Positions 16,430-24,880 of a stretch of 64,000 nucleotides of DNA are shown here, in pieces (position 1 is the stretch's first letter; each line of letters starts with the position of its first letter). The translations under genes and the position numbers were made by a program. The DNA is from an uncultured Prevotellaceae bacterium. Its GTDB lineage: Bacteria > Bacteroidota > Bacteroidia > Bacteroidales > Bacteroidaceae. The notes below the pieces were generated by a model. The model ran no database searches, was not told where the DNA came from, and was given only the letters and a program-made list of their open reading frames with translations. Location of the stretch: the NCBI GenBank assembly GCA_900316505.1, contig ONDH01000022.1, positions 21,891 to 85,890 on the forward strand, given 5' to 3'.

Positions 16430-17520
16430 AACTCGTAATTGGTAGAGCGGCCTCCTTCGTCTGTCTTGCAGAGGATATGCTTCTCCATCAGCGATTGGAT
16501 GTCACGTAGCGCCGTGTCTTGCGAACAATGGTTGATCTTGGCGTATTTCTGCGTGGTCAGTTTGCCCTCGAAGCCATCCCATAGACGATTGAGCATCTTG
16601 CGCTGACGCTCGTTCATTTCGGTATCCTTGTGCCGCGCCCAGAACTCGGTTTTGTGCAACACGCGGTCGGTTGTTTGCAATCCGTTAAGTAATGCATTGC
16701 GCAATGCACCAACGAACCACATCAGCCACGGTGTGATGTCTATCGAACCCTTCTGCGCTTGCTCCAACGCATCGTAATAGTTTTTCTTCTGCCGCATTAT
16801 CTCCGCAGACAGACTATAGAAACGTTTGGGGCTTTTGTCTGCTCGTGCCAGCATCATCTCCGTGATGATGCGTGCCATGCGACCGTTGCCGTCATCGAAT
16901 GGATGAACAGTGACAAACCACAGGTGCGCTATCGCCGCACGGATGATCGGATCAGTCTTGTCGTCAGTATTGACCCATTGGATGAGCTGCTTCATCATCA
17001 CCGGCACAGCGTCGCTTGGCGGAGCCTCGAAATGCACTTTCTGCTTGCCCATCGGACCGCTGACGACTTGCATCGGCTCATCGCCTACACGCCAGTTAGC
17101 TACGGTAATCTTATATCCGTCGCTATAACCCAACGGAAAGAAAGCGGCATGCCAAGCGAACATCCGTTCATCGGTCAGCGGTTCGGCGAACGACTGTGTG
17201 GCTTGCATCAGGGCATTGACCACACCTTCCGTGTAATGGTCGGTGCGCTCCATGCCGGCTGTCTCCAATCCGAGATGTCGCGCTACACTGCTGCGCACGC
17301 TATCGGCATTGAGCACCACGCCCTCTATCTGCGACGAACCAAGGATTTCGCTTGTAAGCACTTCCACCTGTGCTGCCACGCCCTCGAAGCCCAAAGCAGC
17401 CATGCGTCCGAGCAACAGTCCTTGCAGGGTGTGTACTTCACCAAGCGGGGTGAGCAATACATCCGTGTTCCACTCAAATTGAGGGAATCGAGCATTCTGC
17501 CAAAGATAGATTTCTTTCAT
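16417..17520 (-). CDS. Fic family protein with DUF4172 N-terminus
   Basis: A 367-residue protein if started at MKEIYLWQNARFPQF (an upstream ATG at 17643 would add 41 unlikely residues lying before the promoter). DUF4172 covers about 1-90. The Fic core has an intact HPFDDGNGR at 206-214, so it should be active in transferring AMP or another nucleotide monophosphate to a target protein. SSQIEG at 62-67 fits the [S/T]xxxE[G/N] autoinhibitory helix placed before the core, as in class II Fic enzymes. A C-terminal winged-helix (about 300-360) may bind DNA. No antitoxin gene is adjacent. The last residues, VDN, are encoded by repeat sequence. Confidence 0.88.
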   Translation of the reverse strand: MKEIYLWQNARFPQFEWNTDVLLTPLGEVHTLQGLLLGRMAALGFEGVAAQVEVLTSEILGSSQIEGVVLNADSVRSSVARHLGLETAGMERTDHYTEGVVNALMQATQSFAEPLTDERMFAWHAAFFPLGYSDGYKITVANWRVGDEPMQVVSGPMGKQKVHFEAPPSDAVPVMMKQLIQWVNTDDKTDPIIRAAIAHLWFVTVHPFDDGNGRMARIITEMMLARADKSPKRFYSLSAEIMRQKKNYYDALEQAQKGSIDITPWLMWFVGALRNALLNGLQTTDRVLHKTEFWARHKDTEMNERQRKMLNRLWDGFEGKLTTQKYAKINHCSQDTALRDIQSLMEKHILCKTDEGGRSTNYELVDN

Positions 17521-17629
17521 ACTTTTGTGTAACCTATTTTCGTTGTGCGGCGAATGCAATCTCTTATCTCCGCATTCATGCGGTGAATAATGCAGCTTTT
17601 CTCCGCATTTTATTCGCAAATTTGCGCCA

Positions 17630-17661
17630 CAAAGGTACGACAATCATCTTAAACGTGCAAA
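17630..17661 (-). promoter_or_regulatory. Promoter of the fic gene
   Basis: On the minus strand TTTG (17658-17661), 20 bases, TACCTTTG (17630-17637): perfect consensus. The roughly 100-base leader holds the palindrome CCGCATGAATGCGG (about 17568-17583), a candidate operator or RNA hairpin. Confidence 0.75.
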
Positions 17662-17715
17662 CAAAACGCCATATTTCACACACAACAGTTTTCTTTATGG
17701 TATAATCCGGAACAA

Positions 17716-17747
17716 ACACCCACAAAGCTGGTGAGCCTTGTGGGTGT
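17716..17747. terminator. Hairpin in the fic upstream region
   Basis: ACACCCACAA (17716-17725) pairs with TTGTGGGTGT (17738-17747). On the minus strand it lies just after the remnant at 17780-17869 and could be its old terminator. Confidence 0.5.
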
Positions 17748-17779
17748 CTACATTAAGTGTTTCTGAAAGTTATTTCACC

Positions 17780-17869
17780 TTATTGGGCAGGTTTACCATT
17801 CGTGTCGTACTCCTTGCCATTCTTGATGATGACGACACTTCCCTTGCGGAGCACCTTCTTGGGTGGTGT
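17780..17869 (-). pseudogene. C-terminal remnant of a secreted protein
   Basis: The minus-strand frame reads TPPKKVLRKGSVVIIKNGKE, then YDTNGKPAQ and TAA. This resembles the short C-terminal signature (K-hydrophobic-x-x-G-x-hydrophobic-I-x-x-G-K-x-Y-x-x-x-G) seen on many Prevotella secreted proteins. The frame is closed by a stop about ten codons upstream and no start is available, so only the tail of a lost gene remains. Confidence 0.5.
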
Positions 17870-17967
17870 AAAAATGAGTTTCTAAAACAAAACCTTGTGA
17901 CAAAGGAAATAGGGGAAGAAAGAACTTTCCAATCCGTTTTAAGCGTTTCGTGTTTGAGTGAAAAACA

Positions 17968-18093
17968 ATGCATTTTTTCGCAAAACTCATTGCTACCTTT
18001 CCCGGCATCACCGATGTCTGGGACGGGCTGAAGATTGACGGCAAGAATTTTGAGGACGTCATCAATCACTCTTATATCGTTGCTCTAAACTGA
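17968..18093 (+). pseudogene. Short unrecognised reading frame, probable remnant
   Basis: An ATG-to-TGA frame of 41 codons beginning MHFFAKLIATFPGITDVWDG and ending in IVALN. It reads like the tail of a globular protein rather than a complete gene. No promoter box or ribosome-binding site was seen; a strong terminator follows eight bases after the stop. It lies in the rubble between the fic gene and the nuclease operon. Confidence 0.3.
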
Positions 18094-18100
18094 TGACATA

Positions 18101-18136
18101 AAAAAGATGCAGGACTTTCCAGCCCTGCATCTTTTT
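18101..18136. terminator. Terminator of the nuclease/methyltransferase operon
   Basis: AAAAAGATGCAGG (18101-18113) pairs with CCTGCATCTTTTT (18124-18136). It works on either strand; on the minus strand it overlaps the GIY-YIG gene's stop codon and gives a long T run. Confidence 0.85.
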
Positions 18137-18980
18137 ATTCACTTCTATACAACTCGTCAAGCGACTGTCCTGCATCGTTTATCCAATGCATCCACCCATT
18201 ACAACTGCGTCCAGAGCAATAGCTTGCGGCTGTGCTGGGGCTGGCTAGAACATAGTCACGCTGCAATTCCCAAAAACCGTCCTTTGTAGGCTTTGACATC
18301 GCAGCAATGATAGCATTACGTTTTTCACCATCTTTATAGGATGGAACTGTGCTTTGCGGCAACAGGCTTCCTTTCAGTATACGCATGGAATGGTCTGTTT
18401 CGTTGTAAATGGCGCATGCATTACACTCACGCACTTTGATGTGGAATAGGTTCTCGCCCTTCTTCATGGATTTCTTTTCCTGCTTCTCAAAGATGGGACA
18501 TCCAATGAAGGAAGAAAGCAGGCGCACATCATCAAAGAATTCTTCCATGATGTCAATTTGATAGTTCGATAACGAGATTTCCTTGCCCGATTGCTCATTC
18601 ATCACACCATATTGTGCACAATCATTTGCAAGGTCTATTGCTCTCCTTTCCAAGTATTGCACATCAGCCTTGTTGATGCTTTCATCCTTTGCCACAAACA
18701 TCAAGCACTTATTCCAAAACAATTTGTGCGCCTTGTGATTGTTGATGCGTTTCACGCCATTGGTTGTTTCGCCAATATAAGCTTGTGCGCTACCATTCTC
18801 GTCTTCGCCAAGCAGCATGTACAATGCAGGTCGTGAACTTTCCTCCAACTGGCTCACCATATCAAACTCAGACTTTGGAAAAACAATCATTTCACAAATC
18901 TTATTGCTGATGAACACAGTACGGATTCCATTGGGGTCTCCTGTTCGCAAATGCGTTGTTATTACTTTCCCTCGTACCAT
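18135..18980 (-). CDS. GIY-YIG nuclease with DUF4357 domain
   Basis: A 281-residue protein from MVRGKVITTHL; an alternative ATG at 19028 would overlap the upstream gene by 37 bases. A GIY-YIG-like core lies at about residues 50-110: LYMLLGE stands for GIY and AYIGET for YIG, followed by the conserved Arg in KRINNHK. The C-terminal 45 residues (WELQRDYVLASPSTAASYC, then WMHWIND) match DUF4357, which often follows GIY-YIG or restriction subunits. It is the third gene of the operon with the methyltransferase and the DUF262-HNH protein, which suggests a restriction or defence role. The catalytic Glu was not located with certainty. Confidence 0.7.
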   Translation of the reverse strand: MVRGKVITTHLRTGDPNGIRTVFISNKICEMIVFPKSEFDMVSQLEESSRPALYMLLGEDENGSAQAYIGETTNGVKRINNHKAHKLFWNKCLMFVAKDESINKADVQYLERRAIDLANDCAQYGVMNEQSGKEISLSNYQIDIMEEFFDDVRLLSSFIGCPIFEKQEKKSMKKGENLFHIKVRECNACAIYNETDHSMRILKGSLLPQSTVPSYKDGEKRNAIIAAMSKPTKDGFWELQRDYVLASPSTAASYCSGRSCNGWMHWINDAGQSLDELYRSE

Positions 18981-18991
18981 ATTACTCTTCT

Positions 18992-20116
18992 TTATTTGCT
19001 TCCTTTCCTTCTGTTGCACTCTCTGCACAGCATCTGGCAGTTCTCAATCACAGTCCTGCCACCTTCACGCCAAGGGGTGATGTGGTCACCCTCCATGAAC
19101 TCGAAGTCGAACTCCTTGCCGCAGAGAGGACAGATGTGATGCTGCTGTTCCCACACCGCCAATTTGATGTCTTCTGGAAATGCACGGAGGTCGAGATAGT
19201 GCTCGTCACCCGTCAGCACATATGGAATGATGCCTGCTTGCTTTTGTATCTCGCTGTCACGCATCAAGGCTGAGATACGCTGTCCCAATGCGAGGGTGTC
19301 GAGAGTTTCAGAGCCATACTTGTCATAGAACAATGCCCAATCTAAGCCTTTCATGATGCGCTTGAACTTTTTCATGTCGAAGTTCGTGATAGCCCAATTC
19401 AGCACGTTCTGGAAATAGGTCCACAGATTGTTGGCATTGGGGTCGTGCTGATGGTCAGACATGTAGCCCACCACCGACTGCCGCTTGCCGTTGCGTGTCT
19501 CATGGTCAGCCATCCATTGGAGGGCTTGCTTAAGGAAGTCCTGACGGATAGGTGTGCCGTTCACCAAGTCTTTGCCCAATCGGTAGGCTCCGCAATTCGA
19601 CTTGGAGAAGTGCCGTTTGGCATCGCTGACGAAAGGCCCTGCAAAGATAGCGTTGTTGATTTCCTGCTCGTTGAGCGGCTTGCCGGCAATGTTGATGGTC
19701 TTGAACCACTCCAGTTTCTCCGACGGTTCACCTTCGCACACATAGATGGTCAGGGGATAGTCGAGAATCTTCTTCTGGATGTCCTCTGGCTGGTTGAAGA
19801 AGTTCTTGAAGTCGATGGAGAACTTGCCATCCACATATTCACACAGCGAGAGTGTCCTTTGCTGTCCGTCCATCACTTCGTAGGGGCATTCGGCATCCTC
19901 GCTCCGCTTCACCCAATACATCACGTTCAACGGATAGCCATGCAGCACGGTGTTGATGACTGCCTGCTGCTCCTTCTCGCTGTAGATGAACTCACGCTGA
20001 TAAGGTGGACGGATGTCGAGCCGACCATTATAACCACGAACGCCCTGTTCGTCATTGTTCACGTAACCACGGGTGATTTCACCCACAGTCACTTCTGTTC
20101 TCTTTATTGTCATCAT
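18992..20116 (-). CDS. DUF262 (GmrS/ParB-like) protein with C-terminal HNH nuclease
   Basis: A 374-residue protein. The DUF262 domain has RPPYQREFIYSEKEQQAVI (36-54) and the hallmark DGQQR at 83-87, usually tied to nucleotide hydrolysis. At the C-terminus is a complete HNH finger: CPLCGKEFDFEF, EGDHITPWREGG, NCQMLCRECNRRKGSK. DUF262-HNH proteins act in modification-sensing restriction (GmrSD and SspE types). Its ATG overlaps the methyltransferase stop by four bases (ATGA), so translation is coupled. Intact motifs suggest an active enzyme. Confidence 0.85.
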   Translation of the reverse strand: MMTIKRTEVTVGEITRGYVNNDEQGVRGYNGRLDIRPPYQREFIYSEKEQQAVINTVLHGYPLNVMYWVKRSEDAECPYEVMDGQQRTLSLCEYVDGKFSIDFKNFFNQPEDIQKKILDYPLTIYVCEGEPSEKLEWFKTINIAGKPLNEQEINNAIFAGPFVSDAKRHFSKSNCGAYRLGKDLVNGTPIRQDFLKQALQWMADHETRNGKRQSVVGYMSDHQHDPNANNLWTYFQNVLNWAITNFDMKKFKRIMKGLDWALFYDKYGSETLDTLALGQRISALMRDSEIQKQAGIIPYVLTGDEHYLDLRAFPEDIKLAVWEQQHHICPLCGKEFDFEFMEGDHITPWREGGRTVIENCQMLCRECNRRKGSK

Positions 20117-21243
20117 AAGGCTTTGGGGTGTTTATTGCGGATGATTATACGGGCATATACTTTATCGAGTCTATATCCTTCAGATGTTAGATATTTCCCA
20201 TTGGGTTTTCTTACATACAAAAGAAAATCACGTTTATCCGATATAAACTCCTTTGTTTCTGGATTTCTAAATTTCTCATATTTCTTTTTGGGTGTGAAAT
20301 TACCTTCGCCTATCCCCAATGTTACAATCTCAAATTGGTTGGGATTATACTTATCCATAAAGGTGATAGGGACACCCATTAGACCATCATAATCACAAGG
20401 AATGTCCGCTGTTTTACAAACCTCTATAGCATCGTAGTTATCATAAGTAGGGTATTCTCCAGGAGAATACTTACAAACCAAATCTATTTCTTCATTGCGT
20501 TTGGCAATCTCTATATTGGTAAACCAATTCACTCCAGAAACACGAATCATATCTTTTTTGTGATCACCTGCAGTCGCCACGTCTTCATATGGAGAAAAGA
20601 AATGAGCTGCACCACCTTTGAATCCATATCCAAGCCAAACCTTGTTATCTTTAAGAAGAGGAAAGACCTCTTTGTACGTTATAGCATTCTGATGTCCTAC
20701 AATTATAAATTTTTTCTCATACTCCATCAATTGTCTAAGATATTCTCTAAACAGTGAGAAAGGTGGATTGGTCACCACAATATCTGCCTGCTTTAGCAAT
20801 TCTATACATTCCGGGTCACGGAAATCGCCTGTTTGCAAAGTGGAAAGCACATTCTTGTCGTTCTGGAGTAGATAACGCACATCAGAAAGGTCAACAGCGC
20901 CATCACCATTCATGTCTTTCACTTCCGTAATCTCTACCTTATAAGCCTTTTTCTTGATTTCCGCCTCGTCATCCCAAGGCTCAAAACGGAGTAACAACTC
21001 GTTCCCTTGTACAGGTGAACCATTGTAGCACGTACAAATCAGCTTCTTCAATCCCAACTGATTGAACCGCAGAGCAAAGTACTTAAAGAAGTTGCTTTCG
21101 TAAGGGTCATCGCAGTTGCACAATACCACCTTGTCACGAAAGTGCGGCCAATAGTGCTGCAACTCCCTCTCGATGTCTGTCAACTGCGTATAAAACTCGT
21201 CTTTCTTGGCTGTCTTGGCAGCATTTAGATTCTTGTTAGCCAT
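20113..21243 (-). CDS. EcoRI-family adenine-specific DNA methyltransferase
   Basis: A 376-residue protein from MANKNLNAAKTAKKDEFYTQ, a start typical of the family; an in-frame ATG 60 codons earlier was rejected because the added residues are encoded by hairpin-rich leader DNA. The catalytic motif IV NPPF is at 159-162, followed by SLFREYLRQL. CNCDDPYESNFFKYF (42-56) is the family's N-terminal signature. Between these lies an EF-hand/dockerin-like loop, DMNGDGAVDLSD (110-121). The product should make N6-methyladenine, perhaps at a GAATTC-like site, but specificity is unproven. It is the first gene of the operon, with no R.EcoRI-type partner nearby. Confidence 0.85.
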   Translation of the reverse strand: MANKNLNAAKTAKKDEFYTQLTDIERELQHYWPHFRDKVVLCNCDDPYESNFFKYFALRFNQLGLKKLICTCYNGSPVQGNELLLRFEPWDDEAEIKKKAYKVEITEVKDMNGDGAVDLSDVRYLLQNDKNVLSTLQTGDFRDPECIELLKQADIVVTNPPFSLFREYLRQLMEYEKKFIIVGHQNAITYKEVFPLLKDNKVWLGYGFKGGAAHFFSPYEDVATAGDHKKDMIRVSGVNWFTNIEIAKRNEEIDLVCKYSPGEYPTYDNYDAIEVCKTADIPCDYDGLMGVPITFMDKYNPNQFEIVTLGIGEGNFTPKKKYEKFRNPETKEFISDKRDFLLYVRKPNGKYLTSEGYRLDKVYARIIIRNKHPKAL

Positions 21244-21538
21244 TGATTGATAATCTTTATGCACCCAACTATCAATCACGCCAAGACGCAAAAAAGCGTG
21301 ATGCTCCATTGCGCATAGCAAGAGGCGGCGTCGGATGGAGCCTCTGTCTCGTTTATTGGATGCATCACGCTGTGCGTGTGCATCGCTATATACAACGAGA
21401 ACAGAAGAACCATTATAGTCCACCTGTCACATATTATTTCTGTGCTTGTTATACCTATAGAGTTTCCGACGCTCTTGGCTATGCGCGAAATAATAGCGAA
21501 TGCTTCATTATAGTCCGGATTTCTCCCCGAACCAATGG
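21244..21538 (-). promoter_or_regulatory. Long structured leader of the methyltransferase operon
   Basis: About 290 bases between the -7 box and the methyltransferase ATG. AGCGTGATGC (21295-21304) pairs with GCATCACGCT (21362-21371), with alternative inner stems GCTCCAT/ATGGAGC and AGAGGC/GCCTCT. Such a leader could control expression after transcription begins. No other gene is seen here. Confidence 0.4.
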
Positions 21539-21546
21539 CAAAAGTA
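21539..21546 (-). promoter_or_regulatory. -7 box of the methyltransferase operon
   Basis: TACTTTTG on the minus strand fits TAnnTTTG. It diverges from the kinase promoter about 50 bases away. The -33 region is weak. Confidence 0.5.
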
Positions 21547-21598
21547 CGAAGAATGTTTGGAACAACCAAGCGTTTTATAAAAGAAAAACATAAAATTA

Positions 21599-21629
21599 TT
21601 TGAGAATAAAGGATAAAGATGTATCTTTG
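21599..21629 (+). promoter_or_regulatory. Promoter of the polyvalent-type kinase gene
   Basis: TTTG (21599-21602), 19 bases, TATCTTTG (21622-21629): perfect consensus. It rules out the TTG at 21600 as the start codon. Confidence 0.8.
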
Positions 21630-21668
21630 CAGGAAAAAGAAGGAAATGAATCAGAAAGCCAAAGAACT

Positions 21669-22454
21669 ATGGACGAAATGCAGCGCATCTACAATGCGAT
21701 AGCCCATGATGGCTTCGCCGATACCACTCTACAGACAATCAATAACTACGTAAACGATATATTATATGGAAGAAAAAACCTTCCTCGATTCACTATCGAA
21801 GAGCATGCAGGACTCTGCACGGCAGGTGAGGTTCTTATTGGGGCGTCCATCATCGCAAGCTACGCGACAGCAAGCTTTACAGCAGGTGGAGACGCTGCTG
21901 GCAGCCAAGAAAGCGGCCCAGCAAACTGGGAAATAGACGAACGGCAGGAGAAACTCATAGAACAATGGGCTAAGGCTGCTCGGTTGTGGGTGGAAGACTC
22001 TGAGCAAATCCTAACCAGAAGATATGGCCCTAAGATAGCGCAAGGAGCTGAAGCTAAGGTCTATTATCGTGAGGGTGACACTTCTGTGGTTAAGGAACGC
22101 ACTTCAATTTACTCAACCACCCAAAAGGCTCTTGATGCGATAGCCCTGCACAATTTTTTGTTTCCCGAAACAGCTATGCATGTGGTAGGGTTCACCCGTG
22201 ACAGCGACAACTTGATGCGTATGATACTTACCCAGCCGTATGTGCGTTGCCTGCGTTTAGCTACGAAAGAAGAAATAGACCTGATGGTTGCAGCAAAAGG
22301 ATTCCATGACAATTGGAATGGTCAGGGTGTGAATTATATTTCTGATCGACTTGCTCTTGAAGATATGCATCCAGCAAATGTTTTCATTGATGAAGTAACA
22401 GCTCGTCCCATTTGTATTGATTGTATTGTAAAGTTCGTGCAGATCATCAAATAA
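21669..22454 (+). CDS. Polyvalent-protein-type kinase domain protein
   Basis: A 261-residue protein from MDEMQRIYNAIAHDGFADTT. The C-terminal half (about 120-261) looks like the small kinase domain otherwise found in phage and conjugative polyvalent proteins: a nucleotide-binding GAEAKVYY with Lys in TSVVKERT, a hinge ILTQPYVRCL, a catalytic-loop-like LEDMHPANVFID and a metal-binding-like ICIDCIVKF. The N-terminal part has an Ala/Ser-rich segment and is not recognised. It is divergent from the methyltransferase operon. Its stop TAA is part of AAATAACTCAAG, the start of palindromic element C. Family assignment is from memory. Confidence 0.55.
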   Translation: MDEMQRIYNAIAHDGFADTTLQTINNYVNDILYGRKNLPRFTIEEHAGLCTAGEVLIGASIIASYATASFTAGGDAAGSQESGPANWEIDERQEKLIEQWAKAARLWVEDSEQILTRRYGPKIAQGAEAKVYYREGDTSVVKERTSIYSTTQKALDAIALHNFLFPETAMHVVGFTRDSDNLMRMILTQPYVRCLRLATKEEIDLMVAAKGFHDNWNGQGVNYISDRLALEDMHPANVFIDEVTARPICIDCIVKFVQIIK

Positions 22455-22620
22455 CTCAAGTTTCTGAAGTAGTTAAGTAGTCTGTAGTTAAGTAGTTAAG
22501 CCGATACTCAGGCTGGCGGGAATCTCATTTGCAAGGTAACGGCTTAACTCCTAAGCGTAGCGATAACTCCTTTAACTCCTAAACTCCTAAAGAAGTTGAG
22601 CACTTGCGAAACTTGAATAA
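22450..22620. repeat. Palindromic element C at the kinase stop codon
   Basis: Begins AAATAACTCAAGTTTC across the stop codon and ends GAAACTTGAATAATT. Internal words GAAGTAGTTAAGTAGT (left) and CGGCTTAACTCC, GCGTAGCGATAACTCC (right) make long imperfect inverted arms. It is clearly homologous to element D. Its far end cuts into a Dam methylase remnant. Confidence 0.75.
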
Positions 22621-22724
22621 TTGATAACCACCTTCCCAATTTTCGGAAACTTCTGCAACATGTGAAACAGCATCGCCCCTCCACCTACAAACGGCTCCAC
22701 ATAGGTGAAATTCCACTTCACCAT
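22587..22724 (-). pseudogene. Truncated Dam-type (D12) adenine methylase
   Basis: The minus-strand frame MVKWNFTYVEPFVGGGAMLF, then HMLQKFPKIGKVVIN, is the SAM-binding motif I of D12-class N6-adenine methyltransferases (VEPFVGGGA). The normal N-terminal 30 or so residues and everything after VVIN (usually DINPDL) are missing; the frame then reads through the end of element C and stops. A complete promoter remains upstream. Insertion of, or recombination at, element C probably destroyed the gene. Confidence 0.65.
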
Positions 22725-22747
22725 ATCTTTTTCAGGGTTTGATATTG

Positions 22748-22778
22748 CAAAGTTACGATTAAGTGAGGACAATACAAA
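22748..22778 (-). promoter_or_regulatory. Surviving promoter of the methylase remnant
   Basis: On the minus strand TTTG (22775-22778), 19 bases, TAACTTTG (22748-22755): perfect consensus in front of a broken gene. Confidence 0.65.
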
Positions 22779-22811
22779 ATGAAAGAAAAAGTTTTTTTTC
22801 ATTTTTATTGT

Positions 22812-23160
22812 CGAGCATGAGTAGCTTCGGCGAAGCCAACGTTAGTGAAAGCCGAACACACTACAAAATAAAAGAATGAAAAAACACGTCCAATCTGGTC
22901 AATCCACGTTCGAAAAAGTATTTCCGTGAATTTTCGTGTTATCTGTGTGACCCAACTAAGCCCAGAAGGGGCGCATATTTTCGTTCTTTTCGCGTTTTTC
23001 GATGTTTTCGCAATCAAAATCATTCAAAATATTTCCGTGAATATCTGTGGGTTCTGTGTGAGAAAAGTTTCTGAGGGAGCCTTGCGCGGCTCTAAGTAGT
23101 TCACACAGAAAGCACGGAAAGCACAGAAAGAACGCCTTGCACGGCGCTACGCTGAAATGA
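22812..23160. other. Non-coding stretch with dispersed short repeats
   Basis: No gene is seen. 22812-22840 is a partial copy of the dispersed repeat found at 24743 and 27631 (AGCTTCGGCGAAGCCAAC). The words TTTCCGTGAAT and TCTGTG recur at about 22920-22950 and 23030-23065. CACAGAAAGCACGGAAAG at about 23104 is related in inverted form. A GGAGCCTTGCGCGGCTC segment could fold. Function is unknown. Confidence 0.5.
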
Positions 23161-23183
23161 AAGAATGAGAAAATGAAAGTTCT

Positions 23184-23280
23184 ATGAGTGAGATATCATT
23201 GGGTGTATGGGTGAGATACCTCGACCTGTATGGGTGAGACACAGTTTGGTGTATGGGTGAGACACCTCAACAGCGGTGGG
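23184..23280 (+). repeat. Second degenerate 23-bp tandem array, four units
   Basis: Units start at 23184, 23207, 23230 and 23253, exactly 23 bases apart, each opening TATGRGTGAGA and ending near GGTG. The word TATGAGTGA is shared with the array at 15799-15990, which has the same period, so the two arrays look related. Confidence 0.7.
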
Positions 23281-23367
23281 CGAGCAAAGAGGGAGCAGCT
23301 GTATTATTTAGTGCCAAACTCCAATGGACCACCATGTGTAATATGAAACAAATTTGGATGAAAATGT

Positions 23368-23564
23368 ATAACTCAACTTTGACTTCGTCGAGCTAAAGGT
23401 TCTGAAGTAGTTAAGTAGTCAGTAGTTAAGTAGTTAAGCCGTTACTCTGTCAATGGGAAGTCGCACGGCATCGGTAATGGCTTAACTCCTGTCCGTAGGA
23501 CGAGCGTAGCGATAACTACTTAACTACTTAACTATAAAAAAGTTGAGTACAAGCGAAACTTGAG

Positions 23565-23567
<3 letters not shown>
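23368..23567. repeat. Palindromic element D at the esterase stop codon
   Basis: Ends GAAACTTGAGTTATTTC, which on the minus strand is AAATAACTCAAGTTTC and contains the esterase stop TAA. The left end is TATAACTCAACTTT. It shares GAAGTAGTTAAGTAGT and GCGTAGCGATAACT with element C. Arms (AGTAGTTAAGTAGTTAAG against ACTACTTAACTACTTAACT) make a strong hairpin. Confidence 0.75.
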
Positions 23568-24584
<1,017 letters not shown>

Positions 24585-24608
24585 TTAAGTTTCCAAGTTT
24601 TATTTATT

Positions 24609-24862
24609 TGAAGTTAATGAAGTTACCGAAGTGAGCGCTGCGCTTAGTTGACAGTTGACAGTTGACAGTTGAGAGTTTAGGGTTTAGAGTGGAGAGTTTA
24701 GAGTGGAGAGTCACACCCCGCATGGCAATTCCTCATTCCTAATTGGCTTCGCCGAAGATGCTCACGCTCGGCATAGTTCAAACAAGCTTGACCTCTGCAC
24801 TCGCTCAACCGACTTCGATTACTTCGAGCGCAGCGATAACTCCCGAAAGTTAAGTCAATTCT
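24609..24862. repeat. Composite repeat element E
   Basis: Left end GTTAATGAAGTTACCGAAGT with AGCGCTGCGC; right end CTTCGATTACTTCG, GAGCGCAGCGATAACTCC, GAAAGTTAAGTCAATT, as in elements A, C and D. Nested inside are (TTGACAG)3 at about 24647-24669, two copies of TTTAGAGTGGAGAG, the core CCGCATGG (24718-24725), AATTCCTCATTCC, and a 66-base dispersed repeat (24743-24808). It fills the gap between the esterase start and the DMT gene stop and holds no gene. Confidence 0.65.
24743..24808 (-). repeat. Dispersed 66-bp repeat, copy 1
   Basis: On the minus strand it reads TTGAGCGAGTGCAGAGG and so on to CTTCGGCGAAGCCAA, and is nearly identical to the plus strand at 27631-27697. A partial copy is at 22812-22840. 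Confidence 0.7.
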
Positions 24863-24880
24863 CAATTCAAAAAGGGCCGA

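Noticed and set aside
16417..18093. Fic plus a neighbouring small frame as a toxin-antitoxin pair.
   Set aside because: The small frames nearby have no promoter, lie in remnant sequence and do not resemble FicA-type antitoxins; the Fic protein carries its own inhibitory-helix motif.
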